The notes: generated by a model from the letters alone, not told the origin. Counted from the stretch's first letter, positions 32,554-41,285 are shown. The stretch is DNA of 49,245 nt from an uncultured Oscillospiraceae bacterium (GCA_934465295.1 CAKSKU010000018.1:1-49245), one strand, 5' to 3'. Made by a program: numbers and translations.

Positions 32554-34488
32554 ATGAATTTTTCAGATAATGAAAAGCTTATGGCAGCATATGCACTAAA
32601 TTTGTGGAGTGTATCTATCAAACAAATTATTGATTATAATGATATCAATATAATGCAGCAAGAATACGATTCCATTATGAATAATCTTAATTTGGAGCGA
32701 ATGCCCAAGGATGCTGCACTTTTAGATGTTATCAAACAAATTATGGATGAGATTACATGCTCGCTTACGGAAATTGGTGACAGGAAGTTTATTGAGAAAG
32801 AGTATCAGCATCAGATGAAGAATGCTGTTTGGTCTGCAGTTCCTAATGTAGGAGCAATTTTTGCTACATCTGATCCTGTGGCAATGGGACTTACTCTTGC
32901 AACACAGGTTGGCATAGGTTACATGAACTATCGCAGAAATAAAGCCGAAAATGATTTGAAATATGAAAAATCAAAATGGGAAATTCAAAAGAATCGAATG
33001 CAGCATCTTAACGGTTTACGAAAACAGTTGTTTGAGACCGCATGGCTATTGGCAGAAAAGTATGAATTTCCTGATCAATTTAGATTGACAGAAAAGCAAA
33101 TTGAGGAATACAATATGGCATTGATCGAAAGCAATCCTATAAAACGATATAATTCGTTGGATTCTATGCGTTCAATTTTTAATGCGTATCCTTCATTTTG
33201 GTATCAAATTGGCAGCACTGCCAACAGTATCTATCAAAGCGAAAAATACTCTCAGGCAATACAATCAAGGTACCACACGTTTGCTTTAGAGTGCTTTGCT
33301 AAGTATGAGAAGCTAAATGTTTTTAACCTCTTGCGCCATGATATAATAACTTCAGCTTGGGCATTGGAGTACATTGAACTTTTGGATCTGAATCAGAATA
33401 ATAATCCTGAAAAAGCAAGAGAGCTTATTGAAACGGCTGCAAACTATTCCGGCGGACAACATGATATTATTGAACTATGTGCATTTGCCAGCTTGAGGAT
33501 CCAAGACCATGATAACGCAATTAAGTATTTTTCTCAGCTTGTAAATCAGAATTATAATTGCGATATTAACACGCAGATCCTTAGTGGTCTTTATATTCAA
33601 AGAATTTTAAACAAAGACCCAAAAGCGGAGGAAGCGGAGTTTGGTTATGATCAATTAGAATATATTTTGAAGGACGAAGACAAACAGTTTATCCTTCCTC
33701 TTCCGCCTAAAGACACAAGACCCGAGGATTGGAAACCGTCTTGGAACCAAGCAGAAACCTTTGAAGAGTATATGGATAACCAAGCTGAGCAAAAAAAGCA
33801 GGATCATAAAAAAATGGAAGAGGCTAAGAACAATGCAAGACCCTTTTACCAAAAGCCTATGATCCTTGTATATAAATCATCGCTATCGGAAGTAGCGGAA
33901 TACATGAAAGGAGTTATTGAGGAATATAGAAATAAAGTCGATAGTTCTTTACCTTCGGTTACTTTGTGTGAGTATAAAGAGTATGAACGTAATCGGGAGG
34001 ACAAAGAAAATAGCGGCAGCCGGATTATTTTAATTGGTGATTCAAGTATTGCAAGTAAGTTTGTAAAAACTGTTAATGACAACAAATTTGATTATGACTA
34101 TTGCGGAATAAAGCATGTCACAATCGGAAACAAATCAGTGATCATTGCATCACCGCCAAAGAACTCTGAACTGGATAAACTGATCCTTTTAGCCAGAAAA
34201 ATAAATGAACGACACCATGTTATAATTCCTGATGATGTTGCAAGTATTGACGTTACATTTATGAAAGATTTATTTACCGATAGTGTTTATGATGTATCCT
34301 CATTTATTGCAACAATTTTGGCAACGATAATAGGTGCCCCATTAATTGTTATTTATCAAATTCTTGGGAGTACCCTAAATGGTATTCAGCTTGTGCAGAA
34401 TATCTGCGCAAATAAAAAAATCGAATTTCTTCAGTACTCTATGGGATTATATCTTTTCTTAGAGAGTAATAAGGCGATAATCAATTAA
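32554..34488 (+). CDS. Unknown 644-aa membrane-associated protein, partner of EEP nuclease
   Basis: I recognise no family. From the N-terminus: a helical region; a weakly hydrophobic glycine-rich segment at ~90-130 (FATSDPVAMGLTLATQVGIG); a charged coiled-coil stretch (~135-160); a TPR-like helical repeat region (~200-360, e.g. YFSQLVNQNYNCDINTQIL); an acidic/Lys linker (~400-430); an alpha/beta domain (~440-560) with ILVYKSSLSEVAEYMKG and RIILIGDSSIASKF; and a strongly hydrophobic segment near 580-610 (SSFIATILATIIGAPLIVIY). GGAGGAG precedes the ATG. A shared terminator and tight spacing suggest a two-gene operon in which this protein senses or anchors and the EEP enzyme cuts. Confidence 0.7.
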   Translation: MNFSDNEKLMAAYALNLWSVSIKQIIDYNDINIMQQEYDSIMNNLNLERMPKDAALLDVIKQIMDEITCSLTEIGDRKFIEKEYQHQMKNAVWSAVPNVGAIFATSDPVAMGLTLATQVGIGYMNYRRNKAENDLKYEKSKWEIQKNRMQHLNGLRKQLFETAWLLAEKYEFPDQFRLTEKQIEEYNMALIESNPIKRYNSLDSMRSIFNAYPSFWYQIGSTANSIYQSEKYSQAIQSRYHTFALECFAKYEKLNVFNLLRHDIITSAWALEYIELLDLNQNNNPEKARELIETAANYSGGQHDIIELCAFASLRIQDHDNAIKYFSQLVNQNYNCDINTQILSGLYIQRILNKDPKAEEAEFGYDQLEYILKDEDKQFILPLPPKDTRPEDWKPSWNQAETFEEYMDNQAEQKKQDHKKMEEAKNNARPFYQKPMILVYKSSLSEVAEYMKGVIEEYRNKVDSSLPSVTLCEYKEYERNREDKENSGSRIILIGDSSIASKFVKTVNDNKFDYDYCGIKHVTIGNKSVIIASPPKNSELDKLILLARKINERHHVIIPDDVASIDVTFMKDLFTDSVYDVSSFIATILATIIGAPLIVIYQILGSTLNGIQLVQNICANKKIEFLQYSMGLYLFLESNKAIIN

Positions 34489-34523
34489 ATGTATATAACC
34501 CATAATATATAATTATTTCTATC

Positions 34524-34580
34524 CCCCTTGCGATAAAATAATCACAGCGAGAGTTGAGTATAAAAGCAAGGGGAATTTTT
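34524..34580 (+). terminator. Terminator of the EEP two-gene unit
   Basis: CCCCTTGC pairs with GCAAGGGG across a 40-45-base loop, followed by AATTTTTT. The large loop makes it less certain than the others. Confidence 0.6.
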
Positions 34581-34634
34581 TGGGAAACGAAAAAGAGAAC
34601 GGTTATGAAAATGGGTCTGTCTTACTTTGCGCTA

Positions 34635-34738
34635 TAATACTAAACACCAATAAAATAAAGAAAAAATCTGCGCCGAAATCGCATATATTCAAGATTGTCG
34701 GCTTGATTTTTCTAAATTATAAATGGTGTTTAGTATAA
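34635..34738 (+). mobile_element. MITE family A, copy 3
   Basis: A 104-bp copy of the element at 8145-8250, same orientation, with ends TAATACTAAACACCA and TGGTGTTTAGTATAA and the same interior hairpin. Its right end abuts the terminator of the kinase gene. Confidence 0.85.
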
Positions 34739-34780
34739 AAACTCCTGCAAACAACGAAAATGTGTTGTTTGCAGGAGTTT
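34739..34780 (-). terminator. Terminator of the HipA-like kinase operon
   Basis: AAACTCCTGCAAACAAC (34739-34755) pairs perfectly with GTTGTTTGCAGGAGTTT (34764-34780). Part of the T-run on the minus strand comes from the junction with the MITE. Confidence 0.92.
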
Positions 34781-34784
34781 AAAA

Positions 34785-35600
34785 TTATTCCGAAAAGTAA
34801 ATACTGTATCGGCGCATTTGTTCAATGGCAATAGTTGTTACTCTGCTGATGATGTTGACGGGGTACAATTCAGTCAGATCATCAATGAGATCCCGTATAT
34901 GATCTTTGTTTGTGCGGACCGTTAATTGCGTTTCGTAAAGATGTTCTAAAATATCTGTTTGAGTATCAAAATCCGTGCTGAATGGTTTAGCGTTTATTTT
35001 TGATATTGCCTGATAAATATCAGTTCCCAACGGATAATCTATTCGTGTATCTGAAAGAAAGGATAGTCCGTTGTCAAAAATGGGGGATAGACGAAATTCG
35101 TTTTTCTGGTTTCGTATCACGCTCAAATTATTAAAATGTCTGTCCTCATTCAGAAAAAGCATATCAATTTCAGCAGTTGCGGTGAGGTATTCTCCGACAT
35201 TTTTCAGATCGGTTACTTTTTCGATAAAGTCAACGGTGTAAACAATGCGATCTTTAACATCATTCATCTGCCAGACTGTTTTATACAATTCCTTACCTGT
35301 ATATGCTCGGTGAAGACGTTCAAAAGTGAAAAGCTCTTCACCTTTTTTCAGAAAATTTTTGCTTTCGCAGCAGACAAGCTCCTTGCCGTTATATTTTATA
35401 GTGACGGGAGTATATTCGACAAAGTTTGTGATGTTAGAGTTCTTGAGCAGTTCAGAAACAAGGTACTCCGAAAGGCTTTCATATCCCATATGGTCTGCTT
35501 TATAGTATTGATTCTTTATCAGCCATTTGGGTTGGTCGCCTTTTGAGAAATGATTAAGGTTTTCAATTTTCATCCGATCATCTACAGTTATGATTTTCAT
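34785..35600 (-). CDS. HipA/CtkA-like protein kinase
   Basis: The ATG at 35600 (MKIITVDDRMKIEN) with AAGGACG upstream is preferred; the frame stays open into the previous gene. The 271-residue protein has HipA-type kinase motifs: IDMLFLNEDRHFNNLSVI (catalytic loop with Asp and Asn) and LSPIFDNGLSFL (metal-binding Asp in place of DFG). It lacks HipA's N-terminal domain, like the shorter CtkA-type kinases. It lies 5 bases after the HTH gene. HipA toxins phosphorylate proteins such as glutamyl-tRNA synthetase; the target here is unknown. Confidence 0.82.
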   Translation of the reverse strand: MKIITVDDRMKIENLNHFSKGDQPKWLIKNQYYKADHMGYESLSEYLVSELLKNSNITNFVEYTPVTIKYNGKELVCCESKNFLKKGEELFTFERLHRAYTGKELYKTVWQMNDVKDRIVYTVDFIEKVTDLKNVGEYLTATAEIDMLFLNEDRHFNNLSVIRNQKNEFRLSPIFDNGLSFLSDTRIDYPLGTDIYQAISKINAKPFSTDFDTQTDILEHLYETQLTVRTNKDHIRDLIDDLTELYPVNIISRVTTIAIEQMRRYSIYFSE

Positions 35601-35605
35601 AAAGA

Positions 35606-36178
35606 TCACGTCCTTGTTGGTCTGTATCGGCATTTTATCCACATATCGTCATCAACGCATTTACCTTTTGTGCGTTCGATAATGCTGATCGGGTCATAAT
35701 CGGGGACGGATAATTCTTTCAGTATATCTTTTATGTTTCCTCTGGTTTTGGGAGGGCATCTTTCCTCGATGAAATACTCAAAGTCGCTCCAAGTTGGCTG
35801 TTCAACGACCCCAAATGCTCGGTGGAGAATATCGTTTGTTTTGTTTTGGATATATATTTTTCTGTTAAGAAAATCAACGTCTATTTCAGTGCATGGCTTT
35901 TTTTTATACATATATGTCATTCGCATTGTACAGCCGCTGTGGATAGGTTCGGTAAGGTATTTGCTGACTATCTGACGGGAGGTATTGTATTTTTTAGCTA
36001 TCATTTCAATTGTCATACCGCTGCTGTACAGGTTGCGGAGTTCGGCAATATCATTTTCGGTGAATTTCTTTTTTCTGCCCGAGCCGTACTTTTTTATTGC
36101 AGAGGCTTTTCTTCGTATTTCGTTTTCGTCATCTGTTCCGAATATTTCAATACATAGTTTTCTGTAATCGACAGCCAT
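35606..36178 (-). CDS. HTH protein, probable antitoxin or regulator of the kinase
   Basis: The 190-residue protein has a basic N-terminal region (KKYGSGRKKKFTENDIAELRN) and a resolvase-like HTH (MTIEMIAKKYNTSRQIVSKYL, residues ~55-75), then a C-terminal domain of unknown type (VDFLNRKIYIQNKTNDILH, then EYFIEERCPP). AAGGAAGTG precedes the ATG. First gene of the operon with the HipA-like kinase, it probably represses the operon and may restrain the kinase. It does not resemble classical HipB. Confidence 0.75.
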   Translation of the reverse strand: MAVDYRKLCIEIFGTDDENEIRRKASAIKKYGSGRKKKFTENDIAELRNLYSSGMTIEMIAKKYNTSRQIVSKYLTEPIHSGCTMRMTYMYKKKPCTEIDVDFLNRKIYIQNKTNDILHRAFGVVEQPTWSDFEYFIEERCPPKTRGNIKDILKELSVPDYDPISIIERTKGKCVDDDMWIKCRYRPTRT

Positions 36179-36335
36179 ATTTTCACTTCCTTTATATATG
36201 TAATTTATTATTTAATTACATAATATATGATTTGGCGTAGTTTGTCAAGTGAAATCGGTCGAAATTTGGCTAATCAATAAAACCACCCTGCAAACGGCTT
36301 TATACGTTGTTTTCAGGGAATTATCCTATATCAAA

Positions 36336-36374
36336 AAATCGGCTGCAAATGTGATTTTCACCTGCAGCCGATTT
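36336..36374 (-). terminator. Rho-independent terminator of the GH16 gene
   Basis: AAATCGGCTGCA (36336-36347) pairs with TGCAGCCGATTT (36363-36374) and the minus-strand transcript continues with T6. The rest of the 36179-36482 gap holds the divergent-looking promoter region of the HTH gene and a degenerate hairpin near 36280-36317; no gene is seen. Confidence 0.88.
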
Positions 36375-36482
36375 ATATGTATATTATCCAATGGCAAAAA
36401 CGAATTTATTTATCCCAGACTTCTTCCGCAATTTCCTTGACGAGGACGACTGTTCATCTTGGTGTGCATATATCCCCTAAAC

Positions 36483-37244
36483 TCACTTATCAAACGGAGT
36501 AAATGAGATCTTTTCATACTCAGCAGTAAGCGGCATTTTGCTGTCGTCAAATGGATTGAGCCAGCTGTCAACGCCCGTTCCGCACCATGCGTTCATCATA
36601 ATTTTGCTTTCGGTGACGGGGATATTTTCCGTTGCTGTATGAGCCTCTTTGCCGTCAACGAACCACACTATTTTATCTTCATACCACTCAAAAGCGTAGT
36701 CGTGGAGATCTTCCGATGCGTCAAAGCCGAGGTCATACATAAATTCGTGATTGCCCTGACCGTTGGTGAAGTAATTGAACTGGACTTTCGTTGTGTCCTT
36801 GCCGAGAATTTCAATATCTATCTCGTCCCAAGGGTTATTGTCGGACGGCCCTGTATATGTAAAAAATGAGGAAACAACGCCGTCATTTTTTATCGCTTTC
36901 ATTCTGACTTCGTATCTGCCATAGCCGTAAAAATCCTTGGAGCGGTATTCTGCGCCCGAATACGGAACTGTTCCGACTTTGCTGTCCTTATCAATGGTAA
37001 GACCCATTACGCCGTTCTCAAATGTGCAGTTTTCGGCGCGCCAAGTGACATTAAACATATTTCCGTTTGTCCAGCCGTCCGAGCACTCAAAGAGCGAAGA
37101 ACTGCCGTTTTCAAAGGTCACGTTTGAGATGTTTTCCTCTTGTGGCTTTTCCGAAACTGTGTTTGATGATGCGCAGGAGCATAACATCACTGCGCAGGAG
37201 ATAAAAATTGCGGCTGTTTTGATCTTTTTAACAATATTTTTCAT
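36483..37244 (-). CDS. GH16 beta-glucanase (lichenase-like) lipoprotein
   Basis: The 253-residue protein has a lipoprotein signal (lipobox MLCSC, Cys near residue 24), a short linker, and a GH16 jelly roll with catalytic site WDEIDIEILG (both Glu and the central Asp present). GAEYRSKDFYGYGRYEVRMKA before it and the C-terminal MMNAWCGTGVDSWLNPFDD are characteristic of bacterial beta-1,3-1,4-glucanases. It would be anchored outside the membrane and cut mixed-linkage beta-glucan. It is next to the AraC regulator and solute-binding protein genes. Confidence 0.93.
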   Translation of the reverse strand: MKNIVKKIKTAAIFISCAVMLCSCASSNTVSEKPQEENISNVTFENGSSSLFECSDGWTNGNMFNVTWRAENCTFENGVMGLTIDKDSKVGTVPYSGAEYRSKDFYGYGRYEVRMKAIKNDGVVSSFFTYTGPSDNNPWDEIDIEILGKDTTKVQFNYFTNGQGNHEFMYDLGFDASEDLHDYAFEWYEDKIVWFVDGKEAHTATENIPVTESKIMMNAWCGTGVDSWLNPFDDSKMPLTAEYEKISFTPFDK

Positions 37245-37330
37245 AGGTGAAGTTCCTTTCGCTTTTTTCTAAATTTTCTATATTATAGTAGGAATTCACA
37301 CTTCTATATATCAAAAATTTGCTGTAAATA

Positions 37331-38095
37331 TCATTTCTTTGCCCTTTTGTGTGTATTATCGCCCCAATTGTCACGGTAATATTTTTTACGGAACTCATTC
37401 GGGGTCATTCCCGTATATTTTCGGAAAACGCTTATAAAGTGACTGTGCGAAGTAAAAGCGAGGTAGTTTGCGATATCTGCTGACGAGAAATCGGAATATT
37501 TGAGCATATTCTGCGCAGTTTCAACACGCTTTATTGCGATATATGCTGATATCGTCACGCCGACTTCGCTTTTAAAAAGCCGTGACAGATAGGAAGTGCT
37601 CAAAGAAACATGATCGGCAATGTCGTTTTCGCTTATTTTTGAGTGGAGGTTATCATAGATATAGTCCATTGTCATTATAACGGGCTTGGAATAGATATTT
37701 CCGTGGGCAAGCTTGTTCATAAGCTTGGTGAACTCGATAACGGCTTCTTTATGGAGTTTGTGAAGCTCTGCCTCGGTCGAACACTTATCCGCTTTCATTA
37801 TATAGAGGTCGCTGAGGGTATAGGCGGTTTCCATTTCCATTCCGCCCTCGACGCAGAAGCGTGTTATAAGTGCTATCGTTACGATAAAATGATATTTCAG
37901 GTTGCGAAGCGGGTCTTCGGAAAGCACACCTGCGCCGTTTCCGCCGAGCGGTGTCATAACCTTTTCAACTGCGCTGACATCGCCTTTCTTAACGCAGTCA
38001 TAAAATTCAAATTCTTTTTCAAACGGCGAATGTCTGAACTCATACTCTCGGTTCAGAAATGCTTTATAGGAAAGCTCCTTTTCATATTCCGACAT
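37331..38095 (-). CDS. AraC-family transcriptional regulator
   Basis: The 254-residue cytosolic protein ends in a double HTH (residues ~155-250): SENDIADHVSLSTSYLSRLFKS and SSADIANYLAFTSHSHFISVFRKYTGMTPNEFRKKY. The N-terminal ~150 residues are helical and lack a cupin barrel, like AraC/YesN-type regulators without the receiver domain. It is divergent from the solute-binding protein gene and probably controls that operon and GH16. GGTGAAT is a weak ribosome site. Confidence 0.92.
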   Translation of the reverse strand: MSEYEKELSYKAFLNREYEFRHSPFEKEFEFYDCVKKGDVSAVEKVMTPLGGNGAGVLSEDPLRNLKYHFIVTIALITRFCVEGGMEMETAYTLSDLYIMKADKCSTEAELHKLHKEAVIEFTKLMNKLAHGNIYSKPVIMTMDYIYDNLHSKISENDIADHVSLSTSYLSRLFKSEVGVTISAYIAIKRVETAQNMLKYSDFSSADIANYLAFTSHSHFISVFRKYTGMTPNEFRKKYYRDNWGDNTHKRAKK

Positions 38096-38255
38096 ATTGA
38101 TTCACCTCTTTGATTTTATTATATATTATTTCGATCAAAAAAGCAACAATATTCTGATATAAAAAGCAAAAAAATGATATTTTTATTCTTTGCGATATGT
38201 TAAATTATAGGTACAGTAAATCGTGACACCGTTAATCAAAAAGGAGAATGAGATC

Positions 38256-39650
38256 ATGAAAAATTTTAAGAGGGTACTTGCTTTTACAGCTGCGATCGCA
38301 CTTATCGGTTCAATGACCGCCTGCGGAAATTCATCAACACCTGCCGAAACAACGGCAACGACCGCGCCAAAGGAGCTTGACGAAGAGGACAAGGCTGCTG
38401 TTGCCGAAGTTGACATCGGCGAAGATGAAAAGCTTGAAAACGGAACTATCAAGTGGCTTGCGACTTATGACATCAACCCCGACCTTGGAAAGCCGAAGTT
38501 GTTTGCACTTGAACTTTTTGAGTCCAAGTACGGCGGAAAGGTTGAATGGATACCGACCACTTGGGATAACCGATACAACGATCTTTCGACGAACGTTCTC
38601 GGCGGCTCTTCGCCCGACCTTTTCCCTGCGCAGGAATTCGATACATTCCCGAGCAAGGTAATTGACGGAATGTTTGAACCTTTTGATGATTATCTTGATT
38701 TTGACAGCGATCTCTGGTCGGACGGCTGCAAAAAGCTTGCGGAGCTTCACACTATCGGCGGAAAACACTATGTTGCGCCTGTTGCTACCGATTCAAAGTG
38801 TGTAATGATCTACAACAAAAAGACTATCGAAGAAAACGGTCTTGCCGATCCTGTTGAGCTTCTTGAAGAGGGCAACTGGACTTGGGACACATTCAGGCAG
38901 ATGTGCCTTGACTACTGCGACCGTGAAGAGGACAAATTCGCTTACGACAGCTGGTATTTTGAAACGCAGTTTATTCTCACAACGGGAACTGCACCTATCA
39001 GCATGGAGAACGGCAAGGTCGTAAACAACATTTCGAGTGCTGCTGTTGAGCGTGCGGAAAACTTTATGTACAACCTCAAAAAAGACGATCTCCCACTTCC
39101 GAAGGCTGAATTCAACTGGACTGAACAGCCTTTCAGGATCAGCGAGGGCAAGACGCTTTTCTGGCCTTGTGCAACATGGGCGCTCTGGGAGGCTGATCTT
39201 TCCAAGTTCGGTGAGCAGGGCGAGATAATGTTCGTTCCGATGCCGAAAGACCCAGAGGCTGACAACTACTATCTCCCTGCAAATATGGACGCTTACGCAC
39301 TTTGCAAGGGTGCGCCTAACCCCGAGGGTGCGGCTGCATTCATCAAGTGCAAGCTCATCGCAGAGCAGGACGAAGGTGCGCTCGCTATCACAGAAAAGCA
39401 GTACCGTGAGGATTACGGCTGGACAGATGAAATGATGGATATGTGGCACAAGGTAAGAGAAATGACCGACGCAAACCCTGTTGCAAGCATTCACATGGGA
39501 CTGCCCACCGAGCAGGCAAACATTATCGACGATGCTATCAAGCAGGCATCATTCAATGGCACGGACTGGGCAGTAAAGAGAGAAGAAATTGCAACGCTTT
39601 GTCAGGAAACCGTTGACGAACTCAACAAAAAGATCGAAGAGAATTTCTAA
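38256..39650 (+). CDS. ABC transporter solute-binding lipoprotein (sugar type)
   Basis: The ATG at 38256 follows AAGGAG by 9 bases. The 464-residue protein has a lipoprotein signal (MTAC, Cys near residue 25), a Thr/Glu-rich linker, and a family-1 solute-binding fold (LESKYGGKVEWIPTTWDNRYNDLSTNVLGGSSPDLFP near the N-lobe; AAAFIKCKLIAEQDE near the C-lobe). It would bind an oligosaccharide outside the membrane. No permease or ATPase genes follow; a GH5 gene comes 16 bases after it, suggesting binding and hydrolysis of beta-glucan products. Confidence 0.92.
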   Translation: MKNFKRVLAFTAAIALIGSMTACGNSSTPAETTATTAPKELDEEDKAAVAEVDIGEDEKLENGTIKWLATYDINPDLGKPKLFALELFESKYGGKVEWIPTTWDNRYNDLSTNVLGGSSPDLFPAQEFDTFPSKVIDGMFEPFDDYLDFDSDLWSDGCKKLAELHTIGGKHYVAPVATDSKCVMIYNKKTIEENGLADPVELLEEGNWTWDTFRQMCLDYCDREEDKFAYDSWYFETQFILTTGTAPISMENGKVVNNISSAAVERAENFMYNLKKDDLPLPKAEFNWTEQPFRISEGKTLFWPCATWALWEADLSKFGEQGEIMFVPMPKDPEADNYYLPANMDAYALCKGAPNPEGAAAFIKCKLIAEQDEGALAITEKQYREDYGWTDEMMDMWHKVREMTDANPVASIHMGLPTEQANIIDDAIKQASFNGTDWAVKREEIATLCQETVDELNKKIEENF

Positions 39651-39666
39651 AAAGGAAAGGAATTTT

Positions 39667-40623
39667 ATGACTGAATTCAAAGGCTATAAAAAAGGTGTTG
39701 ACTTTGGCGGCTGGCTTTCGCAGTGCGTTCACACCAAGGAACACTATGATACATTTATCTCCGAAGAAGATGTAAAAACGGCTGCATCATGGGGCATAGA
39801 TCATATTCGTCTTCCAATCGACTACAATCTTCTTGAAGATGAAAACGGTGCTCCCACCGATCACGGTTTCGGTTATATTGACAATGCAGTAAAGTGGTGC
39901 AAGGCGGCAGGACTTAACATTATCCTTGATCTTCACAAGACGGCAGGCTACTCTTTCGACAAGGGTGAGGGAGAGTTCGGCTTCTTTGACAGCGACCCTC
40001 TTCAGGAGCGCTTTATGAAGCTTTGGGACGGAATTGCGGAGCGTTACGCTGTAAGTGACGGAACTATCGCATTTGAACTTCTCAACGAAGTCACAGATCA
40101 GAGTTTCAGCGAAAAATGGAACAGGCTTATCCGCAGCACTATTGAGAGAATACGCAAGATCGCTCCCGACACTTACATTCTTGTCGGCGGTTACTGGAAC
40201 AACAGTCCCGATGCTGTTCCCGACCTTGATGCTCCTTATGATGACAAGGTGATCTACAACTTCCACTGCTATGATCCTCTCAACTTCACGCATCAGGGTG
40301 CATACTGGGTAGACGGTATGGACACCTCGTTCAGAATGAAGATCGAGGACAGCGAGCCTGCGATAACTCCCGAATATTTCATCGGAAGATTTGATCGTGC
40401 TTATGAGGCTGCAAAGGCTAACGGAACGATCCTTTACTGCGGCGAATACGGAGTTATTGATCTTGCCTCGCCCGAGGACACGGTAAAATGGTTCAAGGCT
40501 ATACACGAAGCATTCGAGCGGCTTGGCATCGGCCGTGCGGCTTGGAACTACAAGAAAATGGATTTCGGTATTTCCGATACAAGGCTTGACGGTGTGAGGG
40601 ACGAGCTTATCAAATATTTATAA
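39667..40623 (+). CDS. GH5 endoglucanase-family glycosidase, cytosolic
   Basis: The ATG at 39667 follows GGAAAGGAA. The 318-residue TIM barrel has GH5 landmarks: GVDFGGWLSQ, DHIRLPIDYNLL, ILDLHKTAGY, FELLNEVTDQ (acid/base Glu), IYNFHCYDPLNFTHQ and LYCGEYGVID (nucleophile Glu). No signal peptide, so it acts inside the cell, probably as a glucosidase on imported cello- or mixed-linkage oligosaccharides. In operon with the solute-binding protein; a terminator follows. Confidence 0.94.
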   Translation: MTEFKGYKKGVDFGGWLSQCVHTKEHYDTFISEEDVKTAASWGIDHIRLPIDYNLLEDENGAPTDHGFGYIDNAVKWCKAAGLNIILDLHKTAGYSFDKGEGEFGFFDSDPLQERFMKLWDGIAERYAVSDGTIAFELLNEVTDQSFSEKWNRLIRSTIERIRKIAPDTYILVGGYWNNSPDAVPDLDAPYDDKVIYNFHCYDPLNFTHQGAYWVDGMDTSFRMKIEDSEPAITPEYFIGRFDRAYEAAKANGTILYCGEYGVIDLASPEDTVKWFKAIHEAFERLGIGRAAWNYKKMDFGISDTRLDGVRDELIKYL

Positions 40624-40634
40624 TATACAAACAT

Positions 40635-40680
40635 AAACCGCCCTGCAAACGGCTATAATACGTCGTTTGCATGGCGGTTT
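40635..40680 (+). terminator. Rho-independent terminator of the SBP-GH5 operon
   Basis: AAACCGCC-TGCAAACG (40635-40651) pairs with CGTTTGCA-GGCGGTTT (40664-40680), followed by TGTTTT. Confidence 0.9.
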
Positions 40681-40710
40681 TGTTTTATCTTATTATCCAA
40701 ATAATATTTT

Positions 40711-40854
40711 CTAAATAGTAACTACCGTATGTACCGTAGATTTGGAAATTCCGAATTCTTTTGCGGCGGCACGGACGGTCGTATTATGCTCGATGATATA
40801 CTCGCCGAGGACAACGGCACGGTTCTCGGTATCCGCTTTTGGTGCAAACTTCAT
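40711..40854 (-). pseudogene. Truncated spoIIID copy
   Basis: The ATG at 40854 opens a frame identical or near-identical to SpoIIID for ~40 residues, through GISKSTVH, then TVVTI and a stop. The recognition helix and basic C-terminus are lost, so it cannot bind DNA as SpoIIID does. Confidence 0.9.
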
Positions 40855-41160
40855 TACTCTCACTCCAATGCAAATTTGTGGTTATGTTATTTATATGCAT
40901 TTGGAAATGGGAAAATGAACGGGTGGAGAGTTGGAAAATGGAAATATGGGTCAGCGAAGATGAGTTCCGCAGCTCGGAGAGCTTTGTTCGGCAGGGTGGG
41001 AGCGGGAGTTAGCTGTGGGAATACCTTTTTCGGATTTGAGTCTGATATAGTTATTTATACTAAACACCATTTAAAATTTAGAAAAAATCAAGCCGACAAT
41101 CTTGGATATATGTGATTTCGGCGCAGATTTTTTCCTGTATTTTATTGGTGTTTAGTATTA
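40725..41160. repeat. ~435-bp direct repeat, right copy
   Basis: Near-identical to 25737-26171 and in the same orientation: truncated spoIIID, its upstream region, an LRAT 3' fragment (about 40960-41012, here with a short divergence before the stop) and a MITE. The boundary at ~40725 cuts spoIIID within its HTH. Confidence 0.93.
41055..41160 (-). mobile_element. MITE family A, copy 4
   Basis: Ends TTATACTAAACACCA and TGGTGTTTAGTATTA; 106 bp, same orientation as copy 2 and closest to it in sequence. Confidence 0.85.
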
Positions 41161-41222
41161 TAGCCGTGTGTTTGCCTATAGGCAGATCAAGAGTTGGTGT
41201 TTGGCATAATATTAAAAATAAA

Positions 41223-41258
41223 CGAAACAAGACGGGCATCGTGTGGTGTACGTCTTGT
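41223..41258 (+). terminator. Orphan hairpin terminator
   Basis: AAACAAGACG (41223-41232) pairs with CGTCTTGTTT (41249-41258), followed by T on the plus strand. No rightward gene precedes it after the duplication, so it may be a relic. Nothing else is seen between 41161 and 41285. Confidence 0.75.
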
Positions 41259-41285
41259 TTTTTTCATCAGTATAATTGTAGATAT

